Below are positions 23,263-35,700 of a stretch of DNA of 64,000 nt, piece after piece. Position 1 is the stretch's first letter. Every line of letters starts with the position of its first letter. The notes under the pieces are model-generated. The model did not search any database. It was not told the origin of the DNA and saw nothing but the letters and a program-made list of their open reading frames with translations. Both the position numbers and the translations under genes were made by a program. The DNA is taken from NCBI GenBank assembly GCA_003344405.1, contig NOWV01000216.1:1-64000 (forward strand). Direction: 5' to 3'. The DNA is from Trichoplax sp. H2 (lineage: Eukaryota > Placozoa > Uniplacotomia > Trichoplacea).

Positions 23263-26200
23263 TTATGAGAGACCGAAACCAGCATTTCCATTGTTAATTG
23301 CATAGAGTAACCGTTCTTTAAGCTTTGCTTTACTGGAATAATTACATAACATTAACACGTTGAAGCATGTATGAGAAGTCGGTAGCCTAAAAATCATACA
23401 TAGAAGAAATAAAATACCTGTCATTTACACTTTCTATTTACGAATAGTCCTACGACCATTACCGGTATAAAATATAGAAATAATTTTACCTAGTAGAATC
23501 GTCACCATTTTTAATAACGCAAAACCTAATTTTTGATAATCCTCCAACTGGTACGCGATCACTACCAGTCGTAAATTTTAAGAATTTACGTTTACTTTCT
23601 TCATCGAAAGAATGTACTACTTCCCAAAGATCCCTGCCATATGACATTTTATAAATAAACCGTGAGTAGCAATATTTGTACTTTATATGAGCACTATTTT
23701 CAATTACTTGACTAAGGTTGAATCTTTTGTTAATCCTCCATCATAATATGTAACTCTTTCTAGTTCATGAAAATCTAAACACTTTTCCTACATGATATCA
23801 TTACATAATAAAGGATTAAAAATTAGTAATACAATGAACAGTTTACATTTATCTTGAAGAATATCCTGCAATCATACCTTACTACCGCATACAAGCATAT
23901 CAACTTCATCAGGTCGAAACAAGTATTTGAGCAAAGAATCCTCAGTTACCATGTTGAAACCCTTTTTGAAAGCATCAAACTATAAAGAACATAGCACTTA
24001 GTTTTATATCATAAGGCTAACTAATTAAATAAAGAGTTTACCTGATTTTTGACCGAATTTGTTAATAGAAATTCCGTGTAAAGTCTAATAAATTCCTAAT
24101 ACAGTAAAAATATTACATTCAGTTATTGGTAAAGTAATAATGTAATCATCATAAAGACTAAAATTGTTTTCCTTCCAACCTCCCTGTTGTTCTTATTTAC
24201 AGAAATTTCACCACCATTCTCCACAAGATCTACAGTAACTGCATCACCAAATACGTTTGTGTAACTAATTTTAAAAGTATACATGAAGTCATTTTCCACA
24301 TCGCCTTCATAATTTAATAAGTTTACCAAGCTTTGCCAAATTTCCTAATAAACACCAACATAGATGTACCTATTACATACCAGGCTATAATAATTTGTAC
24401 TACGATCTTTATTAATAAAGGATATATCGATTGAAGTATACTACTATATTCATACTGGAAAGCAATCACTTAAGTCTTCCAAAATTAATTTCTGCCCATA
24501 TAGTTTCCTATACAAAGCCATAGGGAAGGTAACGTCTAAAATGATGCCATTGTAGATAGCTAATCCTACAAGTATACCAACTAGCTTATATTGTGCATCT
24601 GTTTCATAAGAATCAGGTGTAAACCAATAAGTCCCAGCTTTTTCATTGTACCTAAACATAGCTTTAGGAAATAAAAGCAAAGCGGAAGGTTAACAATGCT
24701 TAGATTCAAGGAAGACATGATATTTGATGTCATAGTAATTACCATATTCTGGATTAAAAATTTCCTGATTGATAAGTACGAAAAATTCCTTGGAAAGTCC
24801 ACCATCGTCTACACCTTCTTCTCCGACAAATTTAATTCTCAATTGTTTTAATAAAGCACTTGGATTATCATCTGAAACATGCTCTAGCTGTATAATAATA
24901 TTATATAAATAAAATAGTGTTGATTTAATATTATATAAATAAAATAGCGTTGATTTAATAAATATGTTACAAATCTAATATTGAACAAATGTATCTGCCA
25001 CTATCGATCAGGTTTAACACTATAGCAACGTAACGTAACATTCATAACTACTGCTGTTGACGTACCTGCCATAAAGCATCTTCAATAAGATGATCTCTAC
25101 GAACACGAATTATTAAAAATGGATTAGGTACATCACGATTGAGTAGGCTTAAAATAATTGCCGCGCCAATTTCGTCATTCTGTCGTAAACGACAATCCAA
25201 CGAAAGATACTGCGTTTTATTAAAGGGCATAATAACGCAAGGAAAGTCCAATAAACATATGTCATTAACAGTAAATCTTCGATAATCGTAGCGAGGATCG
25301 ATTGCATCACTTAATGCCTCATTATAAAATGCACTAAACGTAACGATTGGGCGACGGCAAATAGCAGGATCAATATTAAGTAGTCTCTGTAGCTCATGAT
25401 GTCTAATGTCTTGTTTTCGACGAAGCCCACCAACGGTTCTCATAAAGACGCCAACTTGATCACTTCTTGCATCAGCATTGGCGGTAGTACTAGCTTGATT
25501 TGTTACTATCTCAGAATGAGCAAGGTTACCTTGACGTGTAATACCGCCTAAGCAGTTAGCCAAATAGAGCATGTCTAAGTTGTATAAGATGTTGGATAGA
25601 GAAATATCTATCGATGTCAGTATATCGGTATCTGAGCATGCGAGAATATTAACGACGGTACATGTTAAGTATTGTTGTAAAGAAATAACAAGTTGAAGCA
25701 TTTGCGATTCATTAAATTTTGCCCAAAAGCGTACAAGTTCAGCTTTTGCCGGTAATGACAAGCTGCGAACTAATTGACAAAGTCTTGGTAAAACATTCTC
25801 GAAATACTCTGGACTTTGTAATTGTGGATTTTCGTATACTATAATAATTATTGACATTAACAATTGATCGTCAATTCCACCTTGTAAGTGTTCCATTAAT
25901 CCATTGGTCGCAATAAATAATCGCTCTTCAACAGAAGAATGGAAGTGGTCAGAAAGGATAGTATAAATCTTTCGAACATAAATAATGTCTACAAGTTCCA
26001 CGCTGTCACCATTTATACAAAAGTAATTCGATATTGACTCTGGAGAGGAGAAAATATCGGCAATTACGGTATTTAAGGCGTCGTAATTATTACTTTCTTT
26101 ACACTTAGCCGCAGTGCAGGTAAGAAAATGTTCTGTCGCCTCTATAATATGACATAGTAATGAATCAGCCAAATACATTAACAATTGATGTTATAATTTC

Positions 26201-26672
26201 ACTGTAGCAGACAGTAACTCCACTTCTACAGGTGCATGGGTCAATAAAATAACTAGAGTATAATGAATTAATTATTACAGATATGCACAGTATCAATTCG
26301 GTTTATTGTGTGCTAATTAAAAAATACTGCAGTAACATCTTTCCATGGAGTTATTTGACTAATAATTCATCACTGGCCAGACTACTGTACCATGTCCATA
26401 TCAATAAATTGAAGATATGTCAACAGTATTTTTACTGTCCCATAATCACTGAGTGTTAGTTATATACAAACCGAAATCTCTACATATTTTCCTTTTCTTG
26501 TTGTCTAAAACTTGATTATCAGAAGTACTGCAATCATCACTATTTCCTTCCCTATAATGAGAAATAATAGAAGATATTTTATAAATCAATTAAAATTATT
26601 ATCCTGACCTTACAGACACTTCGATTTGACTTCAAATGAGAAAATATGAAAGTTGTACAGTACAAACGGCAT
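23263..26672 (-). CDS. UBE3A: HECT E3 ubiquitin ligase UBE3A (E6AP), 11 exons
   Basis: Transfers ubiquitin from an E2 through a thioester to substrates. Proposed exons in coding order: 26672-26614, 26551-26472, 26141-25066, 24887-24743, 24661-24456, 24344-24180, 24095-24042, 23979-23878, 23787-23708, 23633-23490, 23386-23263. All introns are GT-AG with agreeing phases, giving 744 codons. The central region ([26 protein letters not shown]) and the whole HECT domain align with human UBE3A. The catalytic cysteine is Cys711 in LPTSHTCFN, and the C-terminal tail GFGLS keeps the Phe four residues from the end. The last eight exons are certain. The first two are short and weakly conserved, although their phases fit. 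No AZUL zinc finger, present at the N-terminus of vertebrate UBE3A, is seen. Confidence 0.92.
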
Positions 26673-28228
26673 ATTATAATTAGTGATATAATGGCTGTAC
26701 GAAATCAATCGTAAGTTATTTTATCGTTTGTTGCTCACAGCTACTTATAAAGCAAAGACGGCTGATGTCAGTACGACTGTGACATTAAGAAATGCTTCAT
26801 TAGCAAAGTCGGCAGATCTTATATGAGTTAAAGTTTAACTATCATTAAATTCGCGTACTATAACCTTGAATAGCGATTAGTAAGTAAGCAGATCATTGGC
26901 CGTTTAATCCTCTTACATCGAAGTATCGATCAAACCTATGCTAGACTTTGATTATATGTACTCTTGCCAAAACAGCAAGACTGTAGCTATTCTTATTTAA
27001 TAGTCATCAATTTTACATGAAGCCATTGTGCTATGTGGCTTGATTAAATGTACGAGTATATGATGTTTATAATTTATTAATAAAGTATTAACTCATCTAG
27101 ATGCAGAAAAGCTGCTTCCAATCATGGCCCCTAGCCCACAAGAGGGAAGTAAGAGTGCAAGGATGAAAATGAAATTAGCCAGTTAATTTATTGCTGATGC
27201 TAAATTGAATAATATCAATGTTGGCCATCTCGATGTGTAAAAGTTGTATCCAAGCATGATCTCTAGCACATAAAAGGAGAAGGTACTGGAAGGATAGATT
27301 AGAACAAGTCAGTTGATTTATCACTGTGGCCAAATTAAATGATGTCAATGTTTCATCAGTGCTTGTGTACTACCCAGCCTACTTTTCATCCATCCTTTTG
27401 TTATCATCGAGTTGCTAACAAAGTACTACCATCTAAGTTTAGCCGCCGCCAATGTGCTGTTTACTAGGCAAACTTCCCATTCTTTTTACTCAATTGTTGT
27501 AATCACATCGAAAGCTGACAGTTAGTACATGGTGGTTTACAATATCTTATTTGTACACCATTATTAGTGTAAACTTTGCCTAGCAGATTGATTGAATTTA
27601 TTCTGTCTGCATTACATTATTATCAGGTGCATGGATGAATGTTGCTGAAGGATAACAAAGCTGCATCCTATAACTATGATTTTGTATGATTGATAGGATG
27701 GGATCGCAGTTTACCCAGTAGATTTTGTTATTGATCTTACTGCACGTATTAGTAATATGAATGTTAATCCAATTTATAATAACATCGTATACGCATACAA
27801 TCATCCATCCATAGTTTATGTAGATGATTTTTTTATATATACATTCTGTTTATTCGTCACAACATCAAGCAACTGGATGATTGCTATTGAATACCAATGA
27901 ATGTTGATGAAGTTCCACCCTATGATGGAAATTTTCTAAGTTTTCTAAGCTAGAATTGTAGCTTAGCCGATTAAAATCTGTTGTTTATTTTTCCTGTTTT
28001 TTATTATTATGATCTGTTTTCTATTCCGTTGGCTAGTACATCAAGTTTATATGAATGTTAATAAAGTTACCCCACACAACTGCAATTATCTACGATCCAT
28101 CCGGCAATATTTAATCCAGTAGATATGAATCACTTTTCTTACGGTATGAAAGGGTAATATTGAGCGATAAGATTAGTATGGGTTATGATCAATCCTAACT
28201 CTACTTAAACATGGGAATACTAGTGATC
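26673..28228. repeat. Intergenic with a 130-bp tandem pair
   Basis: Upstream flank of UBE3A. Positions 27099-27228 and 27229-27355 are two diverged copies of one unit (GATGxxxAAAAGxTGxxTCC...ATGATxxCTAGC...CAATGTT). I searched both strands for a Cys-rich AZUL exon and found none. Other short frames look random. Confidence 0.6.
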
Positions 28229-28555
28229 TTAGCAGCAACTTATATTGACAACATCATCAAGCCGTTCAATTGAACATTGCAATTTCAACGCCGGTAGAAA
28301 GCGTATGGATTGATCCACCATAGCTATACCTTGCAAGCACATTCTACTCGCATGTATTCCATTATCGCTAATGGAAATGGATATTTTGCTAGAACTGCCA
28401 TCGATAGAAGAACTTACATTGTTTTTCGTTAACAGGAGATCTTCCAGTAACGATGTTGAGACGAAGTACTTGCACAGTGCTGAAGTTTTATAGCCTGCAA
28501 ATGACTTCGTTTTAGCCACAATAAGAAATGGGATACAACTTGATTTCAAATATAT
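28229..28555 (-). CDS. Possible 3'-terminal exon of an unidentified gene
   Basis: An open frame of about 108 codons to a stop at 28229, with no ATG at its head but a good acceptor (TATATTGCAG) just before 28555. The polypeptide has alternating hydrophobic/polar stretches (SSKISISISDNGIHASRM) and ends NISCC. A possible preceding exon near 28620-28670 would encode IYSKDIKITVLG before a GT, but this is weak. I do not recognise the family. It could be a remnant, or chance. Confidence 0.25.
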   Translation of the reverse strand: MYLKSSCIPFLIVAKTKSFAGYKTSALCKYFVSTSLLEDLLLTKNNVSSSIDGSSSKISISISDNGIHASRMCLQGIAMVDQSIRFLPALKLQCSIERLDDVVNISCC

Positions 28556-29859
28556 CTGCAATATAAAAATATTACAAGAATAAAATTAAATACCGTGCTG
28601 TATCTGTATGTAACGGTCGATCTGTCTAGTTCTATGTTAAACCAAGTACTGTAATTTTTATGTCCTTTGAGTAAATGGAAGCGTGCTGCGTAGAAAATAG
28701 AGTTTATGGTAATCTATACAGAATTCTTTAACAACGTGTTTTGTAAACATAGCAATCTAGTTACTGGTATGTTACACTGTTTATGCATGAATGAGTGATG
28801 ATACAGAAAAGGATTAATAAAAGTAGTTATAGCAATCATGACTGGCTGAATGAAGATCCAATGGATAGCCGAAAAGTATATTGTATGACATTGGATCATT
28901 GTCGATTTCATTGCTACAAGAGTAATGTATTCAAGGATTACGTCAAGTATTGAATCCATCATGGTAAGCCTTCTTTTTCTCCATAGTTTTTCTATTCCTT
29001 GATAAAATGTAATGTTTAACATCAAATTTGCACAACACCTTGTCTCTCTCTCTATCCACATCTAAAGACGCCACTTAAATAAATCATCCATGATTTTTTA
29101 CACAGTTCAACCAGTAGGAACAGCGTCCAAATATGCTTGGACGTCTCCTTTGTCTATTTGTACAGCAAGAATCCAATACAAGTATCTCTCATTTTCATCT
29201 GATTGACTACGATAGAAAACAGTAAGCAATGGAATAGTCTAAAAGGCTAAAAGCTTGGACTGTTCGCGTATACAACAGGGAGAAAAAATTGAAATCGCTA
29301 TCGTTCAATGAGCGAAGAGGATGGTTTGAGCGGCCTGAACATCGATGACGACAATCGGATAGCGATCGCCAGCCAACTGACGGAAACTATCACTGTCGAA
29401 TGCTAGCTTACTCGACTGTTTGTCAACAACTCCAATGCAAGAAATAAACTTAGCTAGCTATCCAAGTCCACTTACCTAGAAGATAACTTGAATTCAAGAG
29501 GAAAGCAACGAGCAATAGTCCGATTGATGTTGGAGAGACGAGCAGGCATCCAAGGCAACCCTTTGAGGAAGAAGGTTGAACCAGGCATCCAATGTCTGTC
29601 AGTCTGTTTGGCTGTACTCCCCTGTCACGTCACGCCGTTCAGTACGTCACCCATCGCCAGCCATCGGCCTGCCTGGTTTGTTGGTCTCCAGCCAGACTAA
29701 GCTTTAGACTGCGCTTCAAGGTCTTGTTTGAGCATTCGACTGGAGTGTTGTCCCTTGGCGACCGTTCATACAAGCGATAGCTATCTGTCGCTAACAGCCC
29801 ATTACTCCCTATCCTTGACTATAGGCAGAAAAAGACTTCAACAACAAGAGCTAACTTTC
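28556..29859. other. No supported gene
   Basis: A minus-strand frame at 28714-29061 is rich in hydrophobic residues but has no family signature. From 29.1 to 29.8 kb the GC content is higher than around it, without an identifiable exon or promoter motif. Confidence 0.45.
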
Positions 29860-31690
29860 ACCAACAGCGCTCTGCAGGAGCTAGTTATGGCCGATCTGGC
29901 AACAACGCCCGGACTAAATGATCCAGGAGTAGACTTGAGAAGGAGCCATTAGCTCATTTAACTACAATTCTGAGAAGCCAGTCATGGCCGATCATACAGC
30001 AATGTCCAGATTAATAGATGGCATCATAGAAGTGATAAAAATGATCAAGGAGTAGGAGGCTTAGCAACAATTTTGAGGAGCTAGTCATGGCCGATCTTGC
30101 AACAACGCCCAGACTAAAATGATCCAGGTGTAGACTTGAGAAGGAGCCATTAGCTCATTTAATTACAATTCTGAGAAGCCAGTCTTGGCTGATCTTGCAA
30201 CAACGTCCAGATTAATAGATGGCATCATAGAAGTGATGAAAATGATTTAGGAGTAGGAGGTTTAGCAACAATTTTGAGGAGCTAGTCATGGCCGATCTTG
30301 CAACAACGCCCAGACTAAAATGATCCAGGAGTAGACTTGAGAAGGAGCCATTAGCTCATTTAACTACAATTCTGAGAAGCCAGTCTTGGCTGATCTTGCA
30401 ACAACGTCCAGATTAATAAATGGCATCATAGAAGTGATGAAAATGATCCAGGAGTAGGAGGTTTAGCAACAATTTTGAGGAGCTAGTCATGGCCGATCTT
30501 GCAACAACGCCCAGACTAAAATGATCCAGGAGTAGACTTGAGAAGGAGCCATTAGCTCATTTAACTACAATTCTGAGAAGCCAGTCTTGGCTGATCTTGC
30601 AACAACGACAAGATTAATAAATGGCATCTTAGAGGTGATGAGAATGATTTCGCAGTAGACTTGAGAAGGAGGTTTAACAACAATTTTGAGGAGCTAGTCA
30701 TGGCCGATCTTGCAACAACGCCCAGACTAAAATGATCCAAACTTGAGAAGGAGCCATTAGCTCGTTTGACTACAATTCTGAGAAGCCAGTCTTGGCTGAT
30801 CTTGCAACAACGTCCAGATTAATAGATGGCATCATAGAAGTGATGAAAATGATCCAGGAGTAGGAGGTTTAACAACAATTCTGAGGAGCTAGTCATGGCC
30901 GATCTTGCAACAACGCCCAGACTAAAATGATCCAGGAGTAACCTTGAGAAGGAGCCATTAGCTCGTTTGACTACAATTCTGAGAAGCCAGTCTTGGCTGA
31001 TCTTGCAACAACGTCCAGATTAATAGATGGCATCATAGAAGTGATGAAAATGATCCAGGAGTAGGAGGTTTAACAACAAGTCTGAGGAGCTAGTCATGGC
31101 CGATCTTGCAACAACGCCCAGACTAAAATGATCCAGGAGTAGACCTAAGAAGGAGCCATTAGCTCATTTAACTACATTTCTGAGAAGCCAGTCATGGCCG
31201 ATCATGCAACAACATCCAGACTAATAGATGGCATCATAGAGGTGATAAGAATGATCCATGGGTAGACTTGAGAAGGAGGTTTAACCACAATACTGAGGAG
31301 CCAGCCATGGCGATCTTGCAACAACGCCCAGACTAATAGATAACATCATGGAGGTGATAAAAATGATCCAAGAATAGACCTAAGACTTACAGTAAGTCTA
31401 CTCCTGAATCGTTTTCCTCCTCTGTAGGATGATATAATTAGTCTGAAAGTTCTTGTTAAGATCGGCCATGTTTCTCGGAAATGCTGTTAAATGAGCCATT
31501 GACTCATTCAGTAGCACGTCTGAGAAGCCAGTCATGGCCAATCTTAGAAGTACAGATAACATCAAAGTAGTGATGAAAATGATGCAGGAGTAGACTTGAA
31601 AAAGAGCCATTGGCTCGTTCAACAGCCCTTCTAAGGCAGTCATGGCCGATCTTAGAAGATCGCCCAGCCTAACTTATATCATCCTAGAGG
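29860..31690. repeat. Satellite with 201-bp dimeric unit (about 9 copies)
   Basis: Successive units begin at GAGGAGCTAGTCATGG, for example at 30075, 30276 and 30477, giving an exact 201-bp period. Each unit contains two related halves of about 100 bp: CTAGTCATGGCCGATCTTGC... and CCAGTCTTGGCTGATCTTGC..., which differ consistently (CGCCCAGACTAA versus CGTCCAGATTAA). The array is thus a higher-order repeat built from an ancestral monomer. The middle copies are nearly identical and the right end (31.4-31.7 kb) is decayed. No long frame runs through the array. Confidence 0.95.
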
Positions 31691-32759
31691 CGATGAAAAT
31701 AATGTAAGCACGAGCACGACTAAAAGAGAGACGGACAGCAGATTGAGAAAGTGACTTGAAGAGATCAGGCTTGGCTAGCTGTAATCACTGGTCAAAGCTT
31801 TCTCTTTTCCTTGTTACTAGATTCTGAATAAAGTGATGCAGCTGACTTTGCTCAAGACTATATTACATACTTTTTCTTATCGCAGTTACCTACAAAAGGC
31901 AAACCCAGATCAAACTCAAAATAGCATTCGCCAATTCCATTATATTTCAGCAAAATTGAAAAACGTCAAACATACATCATGCCTCCTTTAAGGACATCAT
32001 GAAATAAATGTGTTTCTAGAAGATACCGTCTCTCTGTCGATCAGTAGATGCTGATAAAATTCTAAGATTAACATAAGCATGTACTAATGTAACATCAAAG
32101 CCAAACATTTATCAATCACTAAAAATCTATCCTGGAACAGCGTAAGGCATCATCATTTTACTCCGGTATACCATAATGTTGTACAGCCTACGATCGTATA
32201 CTACCAATACTACAATTTACTGTTTACATACCAAGCTATAAGATGACTACTATTATACTTTAGATCGTTAAATAGAAATAATTGATGGTACTCATAACGC
32301 CATCATGGTAAGCCAATGTGTATTCCTAATCTAACAATTCACTTTATGCACAATTTCCCATCATCGCATCATCACAAAATAGAATACCATTTTGAATTTA
32401 AACTATAAACGGAGAAAGAGATTTACAATAATGATAATTTCTCCTTTAAAGTCAATTGTCCACAACTTAAATCATACAGTAAAATGGTCAATACTTTGAA
32501 AGAACCGACTCTTTCAACATCAACCTATATTTTCGATTGCAACGCGTGACCATCCAATCAATAACGAATACATACTACTAACCAACATTACATTAGGCTT
32601 ATTATAGACAACGACAGTTTAGCAATTCCTTATATCGATCCAATGAAAAGTATTGGTCATATCGTAATTTCTGCGTCTTTCAATTAATCAAATTTTAATA
32701 TGATCTTAAAAATTGTCAATCTGCCACAAAATAATAACTTGAGCGCTCCATAAGCTATA
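31691..32759. other. Intergenic, 3' flank of EIF5B
   Basis: AT-rich, no coding similarity. An ATTAAA variant polyadenylation motif lies on the minus strand just past the EIF5B stop, near 32695. Confidence 0.5.
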
Positions 32760-35700
32760 TTATATTATATTAAAGTGTTTCTTTAATTCTTTAACCAAAA
32801 GCCAATCGCCTTTTTGCATCTCATCTCTAAAATAATTCTTCAAGACATCGATTGAATCTCGACTAATCTGGTTTGTAAAAAAGTTATGTACATTTCAATC
32901 ATACATTTCATAAATGACATTCTCATACAACTCAAGGTAAAATTATTTAAAAATATACCTTGCTGACAAGTAGATTAGTAGCATCGAAATGGCGCCCGTA
33001 TAATTTAGGTGCATCACCACCAATATTTTCGATCTTTATGCAAACTTCCTGACCTTTCTCGCCGCATTCAATCTGTTTATGATTCATTTCTACACTTGTA
33101 ACAACACCAATATCTACGTGCTGTGACATAATAAAAGTAGTCTTACCATTTATTCGCAAACTCATCAAATCTGTAAACACCTTTAAAGTAAGTAAATATT
33201 TGTATACCTCCTTAGTTAACGCTGTCAGTGGTGTACCACTTCGAATAGTACCATCTTCGATGCGCACTCCAACAACGATCGGATCGCGAGTATTGAAGAT
33301 ATATTGGGGTGCGATACGCAACTTTGCTGGAAATATTGCCAGATGTTTATGCTGTTCCTTTAATTTTTTTATCGCTTCCTAAATAGTACAAACGAAAACC
33401 AAATTTTGAATACAGATCAATTTTTGTAGCAATCAAGAACGCCTAGACCATAGTAAATGGGACGTACTCCACATTCAATGTTATTAACAGTTATTTATAA
33501 TAATGTATACTTATACTACTATCATAATCACACTTCTCAACTACTACACCTGTTAAAGGTACTACGACATCCCTCACCTCCCTAAAAGCCATAAATTTAT
33601 CAAATAAATGATAAATAATATCTGCAGAAAAGATTCTGACACCAAGTTTCTTAGCCATGTCGGTAGCATCTTGCTCAATTTTCACATCAAAGGCTAGGAT
33701 TACGGCATATCTAAAATGAACGTTGTATTTTCAGAAACTGTTCAGCTTATGCACCTAAGAAAATGAAAACAATTACTTGTTAACATTACGTTCTCCGGAA
33801 ACTTACTGAGCATCATGTTCCAGCATTACGGATGCTTTCATAACGTCCTTTTTATGCACAGGACCAACGTTAATACCTGAATACTATTTCCATTTAAGAA
33901 AAAAAATATATACCAACTTAACTCGTTTCTGCATTGTATCATGCATAATAAAAATCACTCATTTCTTGAATTATTGCGAACATACAGGAATTTTTGACGT
34001 TTTCAAAAATTCTATTAAAGCTTCTAATGAGCCAAGAGTCGAAGCTTGTACATATACACCACGATCCGATAATTTAATAGAATTTAAGGATTCTGCCAAT
34101 CTTGCGCTAACTTCTTCTTTTAGTATATCCACTTCATCTGGTTTCTTTGCAACAAGTACTGATGTACCAGCCAAGATTTTATCAAGATCTTTTCCGATAA
34201 TTTTAATGCCTTCTGCTGCTTCAATTTCGCTATGTTGTATATATTGACTCTACAAAACAATGACAATCGCCAGCATATAAAATTTATTTACTGTACAATA
34301 CGCGTATAATATGTGGCTAACGATACTATTATTACCAACCTTGACGCGAATTTCTTTCAGCGGCGGTGTTGTTAATAAAGCACGGGCTTGTGTTACAACA
34401 GGACCATCAAAACTGCTAAAGACTAACGTATCTCCTTCTCTCAATTTTCCGTTAGTTAGTACAACATCTACAGTAGTTCCAAGGCCAGGTAAGGCTTTTA
34501 CCTAATAAAACAGATATTAGCTTATAACTTGCACCTCTATTGGAAATAGGTAGAGAAATATTCACATCTTTTAAACGATACTACCTCCATAACGCTACAT
34601 TCGATTTCATTAGAATAAGAGAGTCTTGTTGTTAACATTGTCTGGCTCAACTTTACAATCAGGGCAATCAAATCTCCCATACCATCACCAGTTATTGCTG
34701 AAGTTGGTACAAGTGATACAAATTTTCGTGGATCTTGATTTTCGTGAAATAACGCAGCATTTAAACCCTACAGTAAAATTTTCAAAGGGCGTTAACATTT
34801 ACGAGCTAAATTTAATTGTGTAATTCATAATTACTGACTTGCTCAGCCAGTGCAGTGATAGCAATTCTACAACGGTCATCAAATTCAAGTTTAACATTCC
34901 GCTTTTGTTTCTTCAACGCATCAGCAACACTCGTATGAGGAGCTTTCTTCCATTCAAATAATCTATCAACCTAATATTGAAGCAATAAACCCTCAATGTG
35001 TGAACATTTCGTCACATTTACATAGCTATAGATGAAATCTAAAAAAGTTTAAACCTTATTTAAGGCAACAATAAATGGGGTTTTTCTCTTTTTTAACAGA
35101 TTAATCGATTCTATCGTTTGAGGTTCCAAGCCATGCATGAGATCAATTACCAAGATAGCAATATCACACAAGGATGAACCACGATTACGAAGATTACTAA
35201 ACGTTGAGAACTGCTCATTAATACTTTGAGAAAGCAAACACAGTAATCTAGACCAATCAACTATGCAGGTATCAGGCAAAAAAATACGATACCTGAAAGA
35301 CTCATGTCCTGGAGTGTCAATAATTAATAATCCCGGTAATTTTAAATCAAATGTAGCAAACTAGTTCAAAAATTAAATTTAAGAATGACAATCCGTAATT
35401 TATATGGTACAAACATTTATCCGTAAATTAATACATTTGTATGGATATTCATTAGTATTGTTATTATTCAAACGCAGGCAGCATTTAAATATTTGAAAAG
35501 TACCTCCTTAATATTTTTGGTTTGCTCCCTTATAGCTTCGACTGGCACCTTCGTTGCACCGATTTGCTGTGTAATTCCACCAGCCTCTCCATCTTGTACA
35601 TGAGTCCGCCTTATCTTATCAAGAATCTTTGTTTTACCCGTATCCACATGTCCAAGAACACAAATAACAGGGGCTCGTAATTTATTAGGGTCGCGGTTTT

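Noticed and set aside
26142-26184. UBE3A starting at the ATG at 26178
   Set aside because: It would be possible as an alternative start, but an acceptor at 26143-26142 joins in phase to an upstream Lys-rich exon that fits the family better.
29488-29952. Overlapping plus-strand frames with Ser/Leu-rich translations
   Set aside because: Starts are weak, translations in several frames look equally random, and the last runs into the satellite.
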